DNA of 64,000 nucleotides from Ferruginibacter sp. (GTDB lineage: Bacteria; Bacteroidota; Bacteroidia; Chitinophagales; Chitinophagaceae). The notes beneath the pieces were generated by a model. The model worked only from the letters and a program-made list of their open reading frames with translations. It was not told the origin of the DNA and made no database searches. Below are positions 27,220-36,112 of this stretch, in pieces. The DNA lies in contig JAHBTP010000003.1 of the NCBI GenBank assembly GCA_019638485.1, positions 248,001-312,000 of the forward strand, in the 5' to 3' direction. Position numbers and translations under genes: made by a program. How positions within the stretch are numbered: the stretch's first letter is position 1; each line of letters opens with the position of its first letter.

Positions 27220-27627
27220 ATGAATAATGTTGAACATATCGGAATTGCGGTAAAAAGTTTAGCTGTTGCGAAACCTCTTTTTGAAAAACTGTTAAATACC
27301 TCTTGCTATAAAACCGAGCGAGTAGAAAGTGAAGGTGTTGAAACTGCATTTTTTAAAACCGGAGAGACCAAAATTGAACTTTTGGAAAGTGCTAATGAAA
27401 GCGGAGTTATTTCTAAGTTTATTGAAAGGAAAGGAGAAGGAATACACCACATTGCATTTAGCGTAACTGATATCCATAGTGAAATGGAGCGACTAAAAAG
27501 CGAAGGGTTCAAATTATTAAATGAAACACCTAAAAAAGGAGCAGACAATAAATGGGTTTGTTTTCTTCATCCCAAAGACACACAGGGCGTATTAATTGAA
27601 TTATGCCAAGAACGTGATTCAGAATAG
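27220..27627 (+). CDS. mce: Methylmalonyl-CoA epimerase
   Basis: 135-aa vicinal-oxygen-chelate (VOC) metalloenzyme converting (S)- to (R)-methylmalonyl-CoA in the propionate/succinate pathway. The two paired beta-alpha-beta modules carry the metal ligands: EHIGIAVKSL (His near residue 5), KIELLES near 48, GIHHIAFSVTDI near 73 (His), and GVLIELCQE near 124 (Glu). Length and the FLHPKDTQGVLIEL ending are typical for the epimerase and distinguish it from glyoxalase I. Its stop codon abuts the stop codon of the convergent hydrolase gene with zero spacing. It complements the B12-binding mutase subunit at 2100. Confidence 0.93.
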   Translation: MNNVEHIGIAVKSLAVAKPLFEKLLNTSCYKTERVESEGVETAFFKTGETKIELLESANESGVISKFIERKGEGIHHIAFSVTDIHSEMERLKSEGFKLLNETPKKGADNKWVCFLHPKDTQGVLIELCQERDSE

Positions 27628-28266
27628 CTAATTTAGAAATGGATTAGTTTTTATTTCTTCACCAATGGTTGTTGAAGGTCCGTGCCCACTATATACGATG
27701 GTATCAAAAGGCAAAGAAAGTAATTCCCTTTTAATGCTATTCAAAAGTGTATCCTGATCTCCAAAAGGCAAATCAGTACGACCTATACTTCCGGCAAACA
27801 AAGCATCTCCACTAATTACAAAATTATCTGCAGAATAATAGAAGCTTACACTCCCGGGACTATGACCGGGAGTAAACAAAACATTTATTTTCTCATCTTC
27901 TAAAAAAATCGGATGTCCCGGTGTTAAATAATTAATCTTGCCTACATAGGAGTCAAAAGGAAGATTATACATTAGTCCACTTGCCGGGGCCATCTCAAGC
28001 ATCTTCTCTTCTTCAGGGTGAATATGTAATTCAAGTCCAAAAGTTTCAGCAATATACTTGTTACCAAAAACATGATCAAGGTGGCAATGAGTATTTAAAA
28101 GCAAAACGGGGGTTAAGCTATTTCCGGAAATAAAATTAGATAGCCGTTCTTGCTCTTCGGGGAAATAACAACCCGGATCAATAATAGCACACTTTCCACT
28201 GGGGTGAGAAACAATATACGTGTTTTCCATTACCGGGTTAAACACAATAGAATCAACCTTTAACAT
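27628..28266 (-). CDS. Metallo-beta-lactamase-fold hydrolase, glyoxalase II-like
   Basis: 212-aa protein with the binuclear metal site of the MBL fold: THCHLDHVFG near residue 57, FTPGHSPGSVSFY near 128, SGDALFAGSIGRTDLP near 150 and SGHGPSTTIG near 193. Short members of this group without the glyoxalase II C-terminal domain act on thioesters or other small molecules; the real substrate is not readable. No signal peptide, so cytoplasmic. It is divergent from the giant surface protein gene. Confidence 0.85.
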   Translation of the reverse strand: MLKVDSIVFNPVMENTYIVSHPSGKCAIIDPGCYFPEEQERLSNFISGNSLTPVLLLNTHCHLDHVFGNKYIAETFGLELHIHPEEEKMLEMAPASGLMYNLPFDSYVGKINYLTPGHPIFLEDEKINVLFTPGHSPGSVSFYYSADNFVISGDALFAGSIGRTDLPFGDQDTLLNSIKRELLSLPFDTIVYSGHGPSTTIGEEIKTNPFLN

Positions 28267-28335
28267 GACCGCTTATTTTATATTTTAACGATAGCCGCTA
28301 ATCAACTAATTTTATTGCTCAATTACCAATTGTGC

Positions 28336-31300
28336 ATGGCAAAGTTTAGTAGAATCATTTTTATTTTATCTCTGTTATTCTTGTCGAAAACCAATGTTAT
28401 TGCTCAGGTAAGTTCGGTTACATTCGGAAAAAACAGAGTTCAATTTAAAAAGTTTAAGTGGCAATATTATCAAAGCAAAAATTTTAATGTTTATTTTAAC
28501 GAAGGTGGACAGGAGATAGCCAAATACGTTGTTCAACTGGCTGAAGCAGATCTTGAACAAATTGAAGCTGCAGCAGAGTATTCTTTACAACGAAGAGCCA
28601 ATATTATAATTTATAACCATTTCTCAGATTTTAAACAAACTAACATCGGTTTAGAAACTGATTTAATCACCACCGGAGGAGTAACAAAATTAGTAAACAA
28701 TAAAATGATTGTTTTTTTTGACGGTAATCATGCCGACTTAAGAACACAAATCAGGCAAGGCATAGCTAATGTGCTTACTCAAAATGTATTATTTGGAGAT
28801 GATATAAGTGAAATTGCAAGCAACCAGACCTTACTCGATTTACCACCGTGGTTTACTGAAGGATACGTTTCCTACTTAGGAGAAAATTGGAGCACAACTT
28901 TAGATGATGAACTACGAAGCGAAATACTAAGTGGTAACTATAAAAATTTTTATGAATTTGCATTCCGTAATCCTCAGCTTGCAGGGCATGCCTTTTGGTA
29001 TTACATAGAAGAGAAGTATAAAAAAGAAAATGTAACCTACTTCTTATATCTCGCCCGTATTTATAAAAACCTCAACAAGGCAAGCGTTCAAATTTCCAAA
29101 ATGAGATTTAAACCGTTACTACGAGATTTTATGGAATATAATGAAGACAAGTATTACAAAGACTTATCACGTAGGAAGGCATATCCCAAAGGAAATTATG
29201 TAGAAGGTTTTACTATTAATAAACGACTTAATTACTACCGCTTTAATGTAAACCCCAATAAACGCAACAATTCGTATGTTGTTAGCCAATATAAAAATGG
29301 TAAGGTGCGTGTATTGTTAAGTGAAGACTTTGAATTTCGCACCCTGTTAAAATATGGGGTACGTCAGCGGGAAAATGAAATCCACCCCTCTTATCCAATA
29401 ATGGCCTGGGATCCCAAGGGTACACAAATTGCAGTTATATATCCTGAAGAAGGTAGGGCGAAATTATTTGTGTACGATTTGGTAAACCGTCAAAAACAAT
29501 CACGAATAGATTTGTCAAATTATTTTGATCAAGTTCAGGATATGAAATATATGCTGGATAATAAAACCCTGTTATTATCAGCAGTTAAAAACGGACATAC
29601 TGATATTTTCACCTTTAATATTGAAAAAGGAAAAGTATTACAGATTACCAATGATGTTTACGATGACTTAGATGCAAGTTTTGTAGCCTTCCCAAATAAA
29701 ACAGGTATTCTATTTGCCAGCAACCGGCCATCTGCAGATGCACCAACAGCAGACACAGTTTTGCCCAGTAATTATCGCTACAATATTTTTATGGTAACTA
29801 ATTTTGGCGATAAGCCGGAGCTCAATCAAATTACCCAGTTATCTGATTTAAAATACGGTAATGCCCGATATCCGATGCAGTACAATACCAATCACTTTAC
29901 CTTTATTAGTGATGACAATGGTATTGCTAACCGATATGCCGGTTTCTTTTCAACGCGTAAAGAAGGTTATGACACCATGGTAATAGTAGGCCCGGATATC
30001 CTTCGAAACCCCTCACCTTCAGAAATAGACAGCGCATTAATAGCGAATAACCTGCCTGAAATTACCTCAACGCGTATCATCAGTATTTCATCAGACTCTG
30101 CATACACTTTTCCACTAACAAATTATCCTTCTAACGTTGCAGAAACACGAATTGCAGGCGATAATAACCAAGTAAGTGAAGTTACCCGTCAAAGTGATGA
30201 GAAAATTTTATACAAACTTAAGATTGATGATTACACACTTAGAAATAGAAATATAACAGCACGACCCACTGAGTACATGCGAAAAGTAATGCGAGAAAGT
30301 GAGCTTACTTCCGTAAAACCAGCTAAGGTATCATTAGAAATAAAGGATACAACTAAACAAAAAGTTGAGGATGTTTTTCAAACAGAATTTGAGCGGGAAG
30401 ATATCTCTGTTACCCAAAAAGACGATGAAGGAGGAGAAGCCCTTAAATCAGCAAAGCTGTATCGCTATAAGCCACTAAAGTTTTTTACTGATTTTGGTTC
30501 GCTGGGCTTAAACAATTCAGTTCTTATTAACCGCTACCAACCCTATACGGGCGCTTCAGGACCGGTAAGGCTAAACAGTTCTACCCCACTAAATGGTTTA
30601 ATTCGTATTGGCACCTCTGAATTAATGGAAGACTTAAAAATAACAGGAGGATTCAGAATAAGTACCAATCTTAAGGACAATGAATGGATGGGCAGCTTTC
30701 AATATCTTAAACGGCGAATTGATTGGGGATTTACTTATTATCGCAGCGCACAAGGCATTGGATTAAATGTGGTAGATGGTGGTGGAAATTCAATCGGAAT
30801 TTATCCGGGCAAGTCCTTTACTAATCTTTATCAAGGAAACATAAGCTATCCCTTTGATGAAATCAGGAGCATAAGATTAAGTTTAGGTATCCGGTCTGAA
30901 AGACTGGTTGCACTTTCTGTTGATCCAATAAGTTTGGAATTTTTAAATGATAAAAAGCGTTTAGATCAGGTAACTCATGGTGAGTTCGTTTATGATAATT
31001 CTTTAAGTCCCATTATGAATATTTGGGACGGCTTACGATATAAAATATTTTTTGATTGGAATAGACAAATCAATGATATCGGAAATGCAACAGGACCAAA
31101 TATTTTTAACGCCGGGTTTGACGCAAGATATTATTATCCTATTTACAGATACTTTACATGGTCTGGAAGAATAGCCGGAGATTTCAGTTGGGGAAATCAA
31201 AAAATGATTTACTATTTAGGCGGGATGGATGGATGGCTAATGTTTGGCGACAATAAAAAATATGATCGCTTTGGAAGGCTTATAAAGGAAAGATTTTTCA

Positions 31301-31746
31301 ATACAGCCAACAGACCAGACCCTGATGCAGATTATGCTTATGAGAGCCTTTCCGGGAATTTACGTGGTTACATTCAAAATGCTGCAAATGGAAATAATGC
31401 AGTTGTTATAAATAGTGAATTCAGGCTTCCCATCGTTTCTACATTTTTTGATAAACCCATTAACAATGCATTCCTTTCTAATTTTCAAATTATTCAATTT
31501 GTTGATTTAGGCACTGCTTGGAATGGGAAATTTAGTGGCATAAAGCGACCTGATCTTGTTTATGGAAGTGACCCTGTTACTGTTAAAGTAAAAGCCGGTG
31601 GCCTTGGTCCTTTTGTTGGGGGATATGGTTTTGGAGCACGCAGTATGCTCTTGGGTTATTTTGTTAAATTTGATGTGGGATGGCCTATGGAAGGTTTTTT
31701 TAGAGGTAAACCAATCATGTATTTATCTTTAGGATTAGACTTTTAG
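28336..31746 (+). CDS. Giant envelope protein: degenerate peptidase-MA domain, TolB-like propeller, C-terminal barrel
   Basis: 1136-aa exported protein with signal peptide MAKFSRIIFILSLLFLSKTNVIAQ (start chosen at the ATG; a TTG seven codons earlier is less likely). Residues ~30-270 resemble the peptidase-MA gluzincin family (FNVYFNEGGQEIAKYV, LPPWFTEGYVSYLGE), but the HExxH zinc helix is replaced by IRQGIANVLTQ, so it should be catalytically dead. Residues ~300-560 are WD40-like/TolB propeller repeats (PIMAWDPKGTQIAVIYPEEG, LLLSAVKNGHTDIFTFN, GILFASNRPSA). The last ~400 residues resemble an outer-membrane beta barrel of the Omp85/surface-antigen type, ending MYLSLGLDF with a terminal aromatic. 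Role unknown; an outer-membrane scaffold is a reasonable guess. Confidence 0.75.
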   Translation: MAKFSRIIFILSLLFLSKTNVIAQVSSVTFGKNRVQFKKFKWQYYQSKNFNVYFNEGGQEIAKYVVQLAEADLEQIEAAAEYSLQRRANIIIYNHFSDFKQTNIGLETDLITTGGVTKLVNNKMIVFFDGNHADLRTQIRQGIANVLTQNVLFGDDISEIASNQTLLDLPPWFTEGYVSYLGENWSTTLDDELRSEILSGNYKNFYEFAFRNPQLAGHAFWYYIEEKYKKENVTYFLYLARIYKNLNKASVQISKMRFKPLLRDFMEYNEDKYYKDLSRRKAYPKGNYVEGFTINKRLNYYRFNVNPNKRNNSYVVSQYKNGKVRVLLSEDFEFRTLLKYGVRQRENEIHPSYPIMAWDPKGTQIAVIYPEEGRAKLFVYDLVNRQKQSRIDLSNYFDQVQDMKYMLDNKTLLLSAVKNGHTDIFTFNIEKGKVLQITNDVYDDLDASFVAFPNKTGILFASNRPSADAPTADTVLPSNYRYNIFMVTNFGDKPELNQITQLSDLKYGNARYPMQYNTNHFTFISDDNGIANRYAGFFSTRKEGYDTMVIVGPDILRNPSPSEIDSALIANNLPEITSTRIISISSDSAYTFPLTNYPSNVAETRIAGDNNQVSEVTRQSDEKILYKLKIDDYTLRNRNITARPTEYMRKVMRESELTSVKPAKVSLEIKDTTKQKVEDVFQTEFEREDISVTQKDDEGGEALKSAKLYRYKPLKFFTDFGSLGLNNSVLINRYQPYTGASGPVRLNSSTPLNGLIRIGTSELMEDLKITGGFRISTNLKDNEWMGSFQYLKRRIDWGFTYYRSAQGIGLNVVDGGGNSIGIYPGKSFTNLYQGNISYPFDEIRSIRLSLGIRSERLVALSVDPISLEFLNDKKRLDQVTHGEFVYDNSLSPIMNIWDGLRYKIFFDWNRQINDIGNATGPNIFNAGFDARYYYPIYRYFTWSGRIAGDFSWGNQKMIYYLGGMDGWLMFGDNKKYDRFGRLIKERFFNTANRPDPDADYAYESLSGNLRGYIQNAANGNNAVVINSEFRLPIVSTFFDKPINNAFLSNFQIIQFVDLGTAWNGKFSGIKRPDLVYGSDPVTVKVKAGGLGPFVGGYGFGARSMLLGYFVKFDVGWPMEGFFRGKPIMYLSLGLDF

Positions 31747-31753
31747 GCTGTAA

Positions 31754-32935
31754 TTATAAATCATTTAGTGTTTGAATTATTGCCCTCGTGGCTGTAATAA
31801 TATCATCATCAGAAATATTTAAAGGTGGAGCTATACGCATTGCTTCAGAAGCAAAAAGGAACCAATCAGTAAACACTCCTCTTTGCAATAAGGCATCAAT
31901 AACTACTTTATTTGTCTCAAATGAATCAAACCAAACTGCCATCATCAGCCCTTGGCAATTAATATGCTGAATTTTAGGATGAACAAGCTGTGAGAGAAAT
32001 AAATCAGCTTTCCTCTTCACATCATTCATCATACCGGAGTTAAGCAATACCTCAAAAGCTGCAAGTCCCGCCGCACAGCAAACAGGGTGGCCACCAAAGG
32101 TATTCATGTGGCCTAAAACCGGATTAACAGTAAGTGATTTCATTATTTCCGGCGATGCAATAAATGCTCCTAATGGCATTCCACCTCCCAATGCTTTTCC
32201 AAGCAACAAAATATCCGGAACCACATCATATTGCTCAAAAGCCCACAGGGAGCCTGTTCTGCCAAAGCCACACTGAATTTCATCTAACACCAACAATGCC
32301 CCCATTTCTGTGCAACGTGCCCTAAGTGCGTGTATCCATTGACGTGAGGGAGCCTGAACTCCTGCTTCCCCCTGAATAGTTTCAGCAAACACACAAGCTG
32401 TATCAGTATCAATAAAAGACAAATCTTCCAAATGGTTAAATCGTAATTGCGAAATCCCGGGAAGTAAAGGTCGGTAAGCCTGCTTCCAAGATTCATCACC
32501 CATTAGACTCAACGCCCCTTGTGTGCTTCCATGATAAGCCCTATTAAAGGAAATGATATTGGTTCTTCCGGTATAACGTTTTGCTAACTTCATCGCCCCT
32601 TCCGTTGCCTCACTACCTCCTGTAGTAAAAAAGATTGAAGATAAGTTTGCCGGTAGCCATCGAGATAGCTTGTGCGCAAACTTCACCTGAGGGTTTTCAA
32701 TCAACTCACCATACACCATTAAGTGTAAATATTCATCTGCCTGTTTTTTTATAGCTTCAACCACATCCTGATTACAGTGGCCAATATGACAAACACTAAT
32801 ACCTGCTATTAAATCAATATATTCATTTCCATCAGCATCCCACATACGTGAGCCTTTAGCCTTAACCATATTAATGGCCAATGGAGCTACTGAGGTTTGT
32901 CCAACATGCTGTAAAAAAAGTTGACGGGGTGTCAT
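31754..32935 (-). CDS. Class III aminotransferase (acetylornithine/GABA aminotransferase-like)
   Basis: PLP-dependent transaminase of the ornithine/acetylornithine/4-aminobutyrate group. Seen: GNEYIDLIAGISVCHIGH near residue 35, TTGGSEATEGAMKLAKRYTGR near 103, VLDEIQCGFGRTG near 217 (Asp pairing with the pyridine nitrogen) and LLGKALGGGMPLGAFI near 245 with the PLP lysine. I start at the ATG giving MTPRQLFLQHVGQ; a GTG seven codons upstream is less likely. The gene is convergent with the giant protein gene (7 nt apart) and not next to arginine genes, so substrate assignment is open. Confidence 0.88.
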   Translation of the reverse strand: MTPRQLFLQHVGQTSVAPLAINMVKAKGSRMWDADGNEYIDLIAGISVCHIGHCNQDVVEAIKKQADEYLHLMVYGELIENPQVKFAHKLSRWLPANLSSIFFTTGGSEATEGAMKLAKRYTGRTNIISFNRAYHGSTQGALSLMGDESWKQAYRPLLPGISQLRFNHLEDLSFIDTDTACVFAETIQGEAGVQAPSRQWIHALRARCTEMGALLVLDEIQCGFGRTGSLWAFEQYDVVPDILLLGKALGGGMPLGAFIASPEIMKSLTVNPVLGHMNTFGGHPVCCAAGLAAFEVLLNSGMMNDVKRKADLFLSQLVHPKIQHINCQGLMMAVWFDSFETNKVVIDALLQRGVFTDWFLFASEAMRIAPPLNISDDDIITATRAIIQTLNDL

Positions 32936-32971
32936 AATGTTTCTGTTTAACTTCACTCAAAATTAAATACA

Positions 32972-33490
32972 ATGGCACTTATCCTTCCGGTTCATCAAAT
33001 TTCGCCGCAAATAGGAGAAAACTGCTTTTTAGCACCTAATGCTACAATCGTGGGAGATGTAATAATAGGAAATGATTGTTCAGTTTGGTTTAATGCCGTG
33101 ATAAGGGGTGATGTAAACAGCATTCGTATAGGAGATAAAGTAAATATCCAGGACGGTGCTGTACTACACTGTACTTATCAAAAGACAAAGGTAATAATGG
33201 GAAATAATATTAGTATTGGGCACAATGCCATTGTTCACGGATGCGTTATAGAAGATAATGTATTAATTGGAATGGGTGCTATTGTGATGGACAATGCACA
33301 TATCTGTTCAAATAGCATTATTGCAGCCGGGAGTGTGGTATTAGAAAATACAAGGGTAGAGTCTGGAACCATATACGCCGGTGTACCTGCAAAAAAGGTA
33401 AAAGATATAAGCAAAGAACTTATAAGCGGGGAGATAAACCGGATTGCAAATAATTATTTAAAATACAGCTCATGGTTTAAAAACCTGTAA
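32972..33490 (+). CDS. Gamma-carbonic anhydrase-like hexapeptide-repeat protein
   Basis: 172-aa left-handed beta-helix trimer of the gamma-CA/PaaY/YrdA family. Repeats of the form (I/V)xGDVxIGxD run through NATIVGDVIIGNDCSVWFNA, VIRGDVNSIRIGDKVNIQDGAVLHC, ISIGHNAIVHGCVIEDNVLIGMGAIV and IIAAGSVV, ending with the usual GVPAKKVKDIS helix. The metal-binding His residues in VLHCTY, GHNAIVHG are present, so a Zn or Fe site is likely. Function in family members ranges from carbonic anhydrase to thioesterase; not resolved. It starts 36 nt from the divergent aminotransferase. Confidence 0.9.
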   Translation: MALILPVHQISPQIGENCFLAPNATIVGDVIIGNDCSVWFNAVIRGDVNSIRIGDKVNIQDGAVLHCTYQKTKVIMGNNISIGHNAIVHGCVIEDNVLIGMGAIVMDNAHICSNSIIAAGSVVLENTRVESGTIYAGVPAKKVKDISKELISGEINRIANNYLKYSSWFKNL

Positions 33491-33541
33491 AAACGTTGTT
33501 TTTAGCAAATAAACCTTAAAAAAAAGAACTATTTTTATACG

Positions 33542-33736
33542 ATGAGAAAATATATTCTTGCTGCATGCGTTATAGGATTAATGGGAAGTTGTTCTTCAGG
33601 GCTTTTTGCTAAAAAGGAAAAGTTAGGCTGTAAAACAAATGGCAGGAATATAGGAGCAGAAAAATTATTATCCGGCGACCCTAAAGCCATCAAAGCAAAT
33701 AAAAAAGCAAAGTTCAGAGGAACAAAAAGTTTTTGA
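33542..33736 (+). CDS. Small predicted lipoprotein (64 aa)
   Basis: Short exported protein: MRKYILAACVIGLMGSC shows a type II signal peptide with lipobox LMGSC and the lipidated Cys at residue 17. The mature part is about 48 residues and strongly basic (KKEKLGCK, KAIKANKKAKFRG). No known domain. A near-consensus -7 box (TATTTTTA) ends 4 nt before the ATG, as for other genes here. It is followed closely by a 102-codon gene of unknown function. The signal peptide makes it a credible gene despite its size. Confidence 0.65.
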   Translation: MRKYILAACVIGLMGSCSSGLFAKKEKLGCKTNGRNIGAEKLLSGDPKAIKANKKAKFRGTKSF

Positions 33737-33780
33737 CTTCACAGAAGATCTACCAATTATCCACTAAAAAACCACAACCT

Positions 33781-34089
33781 ATGTGCTATCATTTACTCAC
33801 CACCAATGGTGGTATGGAGGCGATTATTGATGACAACTGCGGCATCAATAAATTTTATGCCATCGCAAACACACTTGCAGACCGCCTGAAAATTCAATTC
33901 ATTACCCAAGTTGATGATGCAGAAACCCTTGATTGGGATTTTAAGTACAAGGACTTATTGCTAACACTTCACTATAACATCTTTAATGGGGTTAGCATTT
34001 ATCCTCAGAACTTTGGTAACACAAACCAGAAAAAGCATAACAGCGCTGTTATGGAAGTAGCTAAGTTTCTGGAAAAACACGCCTACTAA
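33781..34089 (+). CDS. Conserved-looking small protein of unknown function
   Basis: 102-aa soluble protein without signal peptide or membrane segment. I start at the ATG giving MCYHLLTTNGG; a TTG 16 codons earlier overlaps the lipoprotein stop by 4 nt and is possible if the two are translationally coupled. Composition and predicted alternation (LKIQFITQVDDAETLDWDFKYKDLLLTLHYNIFNGVSIYP) suggest a small alpha/beta domain. I do not recognise the family. The gene is convergent with rsgA across a weak hairpin. Confidence 0.6.
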   Translation: MCYHLLTTNGGMEAIIDDNCGINKFYAIANTLADRLKIQFITQVDDAETLDWDFKYKDLLLTLHYNIFNGVSIYPQNFGNTNQKKHNSAVMEVAKFLEKHAY

Positions 34090-34110
34090 TTAAAAAAATA
34101 TTATACAATA

Positions 34111-34131
34111 AGCGCCGGAATATACGGCGCT
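34111..34131. terminator. Possible bidirectional hairpin between convergent genes
   Basis: AGCGCCG-GAATATA-CGGCGCT is a perfect 7-bp GC-rich stem in the 59-bp gap between the 102-aa gene and rsgA. On the minus strand it is followed by TATTGTATAATATTTTTTT, so it more likely serves rsgA. The U tract is not immediate, hence modest confidence. Confidence 0.45.
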
Positions 34132-34148
34132 ATTGGTGTTTATCCTTA

Positions 34149-35054
34149 TTACTCACGCATTGTATCAAGTATCTTCAAATAATTTATGTATCGCTCTTCA
34201 TGTATCTCTCTACCCACTTCATTTTTGATAGCACATTCTGTTTCGTTAAGATGTAAACAATTATTGAATTTACACCCATGCAACAATCTGCACATCTCAG
34301 GAAAATAATGAGACAATTCCTGTTTTGAGATATTCACTAAGCCCATTTCTCTAATACCCGGCGTATCTATTACGCTTCCGCCAAAAGGCAAATCATACAT
34401 TTCCGCAAATGTTGTAGTATGCATTCCCTTACCACTCCATTCACTCACATCCTGCGTTTTAATCTCTAAGTTTGGAAAGATATAATTAATAAAAGATGAC
34501 TTCCCTACCCCCGAATGGCCGCTCAACAAACTGGTTTTATCCTTAAGATGACTCAATAACTCTTCTAAACCTAACTTAGCTTCAACACTGGTATGGATTA
34601 CTTTATATCCTATTTTTCGATACATTTCAGTTATCCATTCTAATTTTTCAAAATCCTTTTGCTTGTACAAATCAATTTTATTGAATACCAAAACCGCAGG
34701 AATATGATAAGCTTCACACACCACTAAAAATCGGTCAATAAATCCGGTTGATGTACGTGGCTCCTTTAATGTAGCAAAAAGAACAGATTGGTCAAGATTA
34801 GCAGCAACTATATGGTGCAAATTCCGATTATGGGGCGATATTCTATTTATATAATTAGTCCGTTCATGAATGGCTGTAATTACCACATCATTCTCGTCTC
34901 TTTCAACATCAACCCAATCTCCTACCGCAATGGGATTAGTAGATGTAATACCTTCAATTTTTAATCTCCCTTTTAGGCGCGCAGATATTTTGCTTCCATC
35001 AGTAGTTACTAACTGATACCATGTTCCGGTTGACTTATATACGCGCGCCTGCAT
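34149..35054 (-). CDS. rsgA: Ribosome small-subunit-dependent GTPase A
   Basis: Circularly permuted GTPase (RsgA/YjeQ) that checks and matures the 30S subunit. The translation starts with an OB-fold (MQARVYKSTGTWYQLV), then has the permuted order of GTPase motifs: FNKIDL (G4) near residue 123, GHSGVGKSSFIN (G1) near 180, and DTPGIREMG (G3) near 230, followed by the C-terminal zinc finger with Cys and His in GCKFNNCLHLNETEC near 265. ATG 35054 fits the family start; a TTG ten codons upstream is unlikely. It lies 53 nt downstream of batA on the same strand. Confidence 0.94.
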   Translation of the reverse strand: MQARVYKSTGTWYQLVTTDGSKISARLKGRLKIEGITSTNPIAVGDWVDVERDENDVVITAIHERTNYINRISPHNRNLHHIVAANLDQSVLFATLKEPRTSTGFIDRFLVVCEAYHIPAVLVFNKIDLYKQKDFEKLEWITEMYRKIGYKVIHTSVEAKLGLEELLSHLKDKTSLLSGHSGVGKSSFINYIFPNLEIKTQDVSEWSGKGMHTTTFAEMYDLPFGGSVIDTPGIREMGLVNISKQELSHYFPEMCRLLHGCKFNNCLHLNETECAIKNEVGREIHEERYINYLKILDTMRE

Positions 35055-35107
35055 AAAAACGAATGTAGGAGAATAAATGAACAATCAAATCAAACACAAC
35101 CATTTCA

Positions 35108-36109
35108 TTAAGGAAATTTTCTAAATACCGTAAGCCGTAACACCATCTCCAGCAATAAAAAGAAATAGGCAGCAAGTGCAAAAGGGAAAAACCGTTCCTT
35201 CACCTGAACCGACCTTATAATTTCCACCTTTGTTTTCTCCAGTTTGTCAATTACTGAATATATATCGGTGAGGGTTTGATTATCCTTTGCCCGAAAATAT
35301 TTTCCCCCTGTTTCTGTAGCAATATCTGTAAGCAACCTTTCATCAATATTTACTTTCTCATTAATAATTTTTACGCCTTCCGGTGTGTTTTCCGGTGTTG
35401 GTGCCAGCCCTTCGGAGCCCACCCCAATAGTGTACACTTTAATACCATACACTTTAGCTATTTCCTTTGCGGTATTAGGGTCAATCAATCCACCATTATT
35501 TATACCGTCTGTTAAAAGCAAAATAATCTTAGTTTTAGTGGCGCTTCCTCGTAGCCGGTCAATACCGGTGCTTAAGCCTGAGCCAATAGCCGTTCCATCT
35601 TCAAGTAATCCATTTCGAATACCGGTGATAGCCGATAATAAAATGGCATGATCTGTAGTAATAGGACACAAAGTAAAACTCTCGCCTGCAAAAATTACTA
35701 AGCCAATGCGATCTGTAGGACGCTCCTTTACAAAATTGATAGCCACCTCTTTTGCAGCCTCCAAACGATTCGGCTTAAAATCTCTGGCTGTCATACTCCC
35801 ACTCACATCAATACACAATACAATATCAATCCCTTCCCCTTCTGCAAAATCTTCAGTATTACGCTCTTGCGGACGAGCAAGGATAATAATTACACACACC
35901 ACTGTTACACTTCGTAAAATGGGCAATAAAAATCGCCATTCACTTCTTAATGAACCTAAACCGGGTGCTGACAATGAGGAAATATGAATTGCTGCTGATT
36001 TTTTTACAACATTTTTACGAACATACCACCACCAAAAAGGGAGAAGTAGTATCAAACCTAAAAAAGCCGGATAGGCAAAAGTGATATGAGTAAAAAAATT
36101 ATATAGCAT
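35108..36109 (-). CDS. VWA-domain membrane protein BatA
   Basis: 333-aa protein of the Bacteroides aerotolerance (Bat) type. An N-terminal hydrophobic segment near residues 10-27 and a C-terminal one (FFPFALAAYFFLLLEMVLRL) flank a von Willebrand factor A domain facing the periplasm or cytoplasmic membrane surface. The MIDAS metal site is intact: VLCIDVSGSMTARDF near residue 95 (DxSxS) and LLLTDGINNGG near 196. It is the last gene of moxR-DUF58-BatD-like-batA. batB and the TPR protein often found next are missing; rsgA follows instead. Role in oxidative stress or envelope protein assembly is inferred from family. Confidence 0.87.
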   Translation of the reverse strand: MLYNFFTHITFAYPAFLGLILLLPFWWWYVRKNVVKKSAAIHISSLSAPGLGSLRSEWRFLLPILRSVTVVCVIIILARPQERNTEDFAEGEGIDIVLCIDVSGSMTARDFKPNRLEAAKEVAINFVKERPTDRIGLVIFAGESFTLCPITTDHAILLSAITGIRNGLLEDGTAIGSGLSTGIDRLRGSATKTKIILLLTDGINNGGLIDPNTAKEIAKVYGIKVYTIGVGSEGLAPTPENTPEGVKIINEKVNIDERLLTDIATETGGKYFRAKDNQTLTDIYSVIDKLEKTKVEIIRSVQVKERFFPFALAAYFFLLLEMVLRLTVFRKFP

Positions 36110-36112
36110 AAT

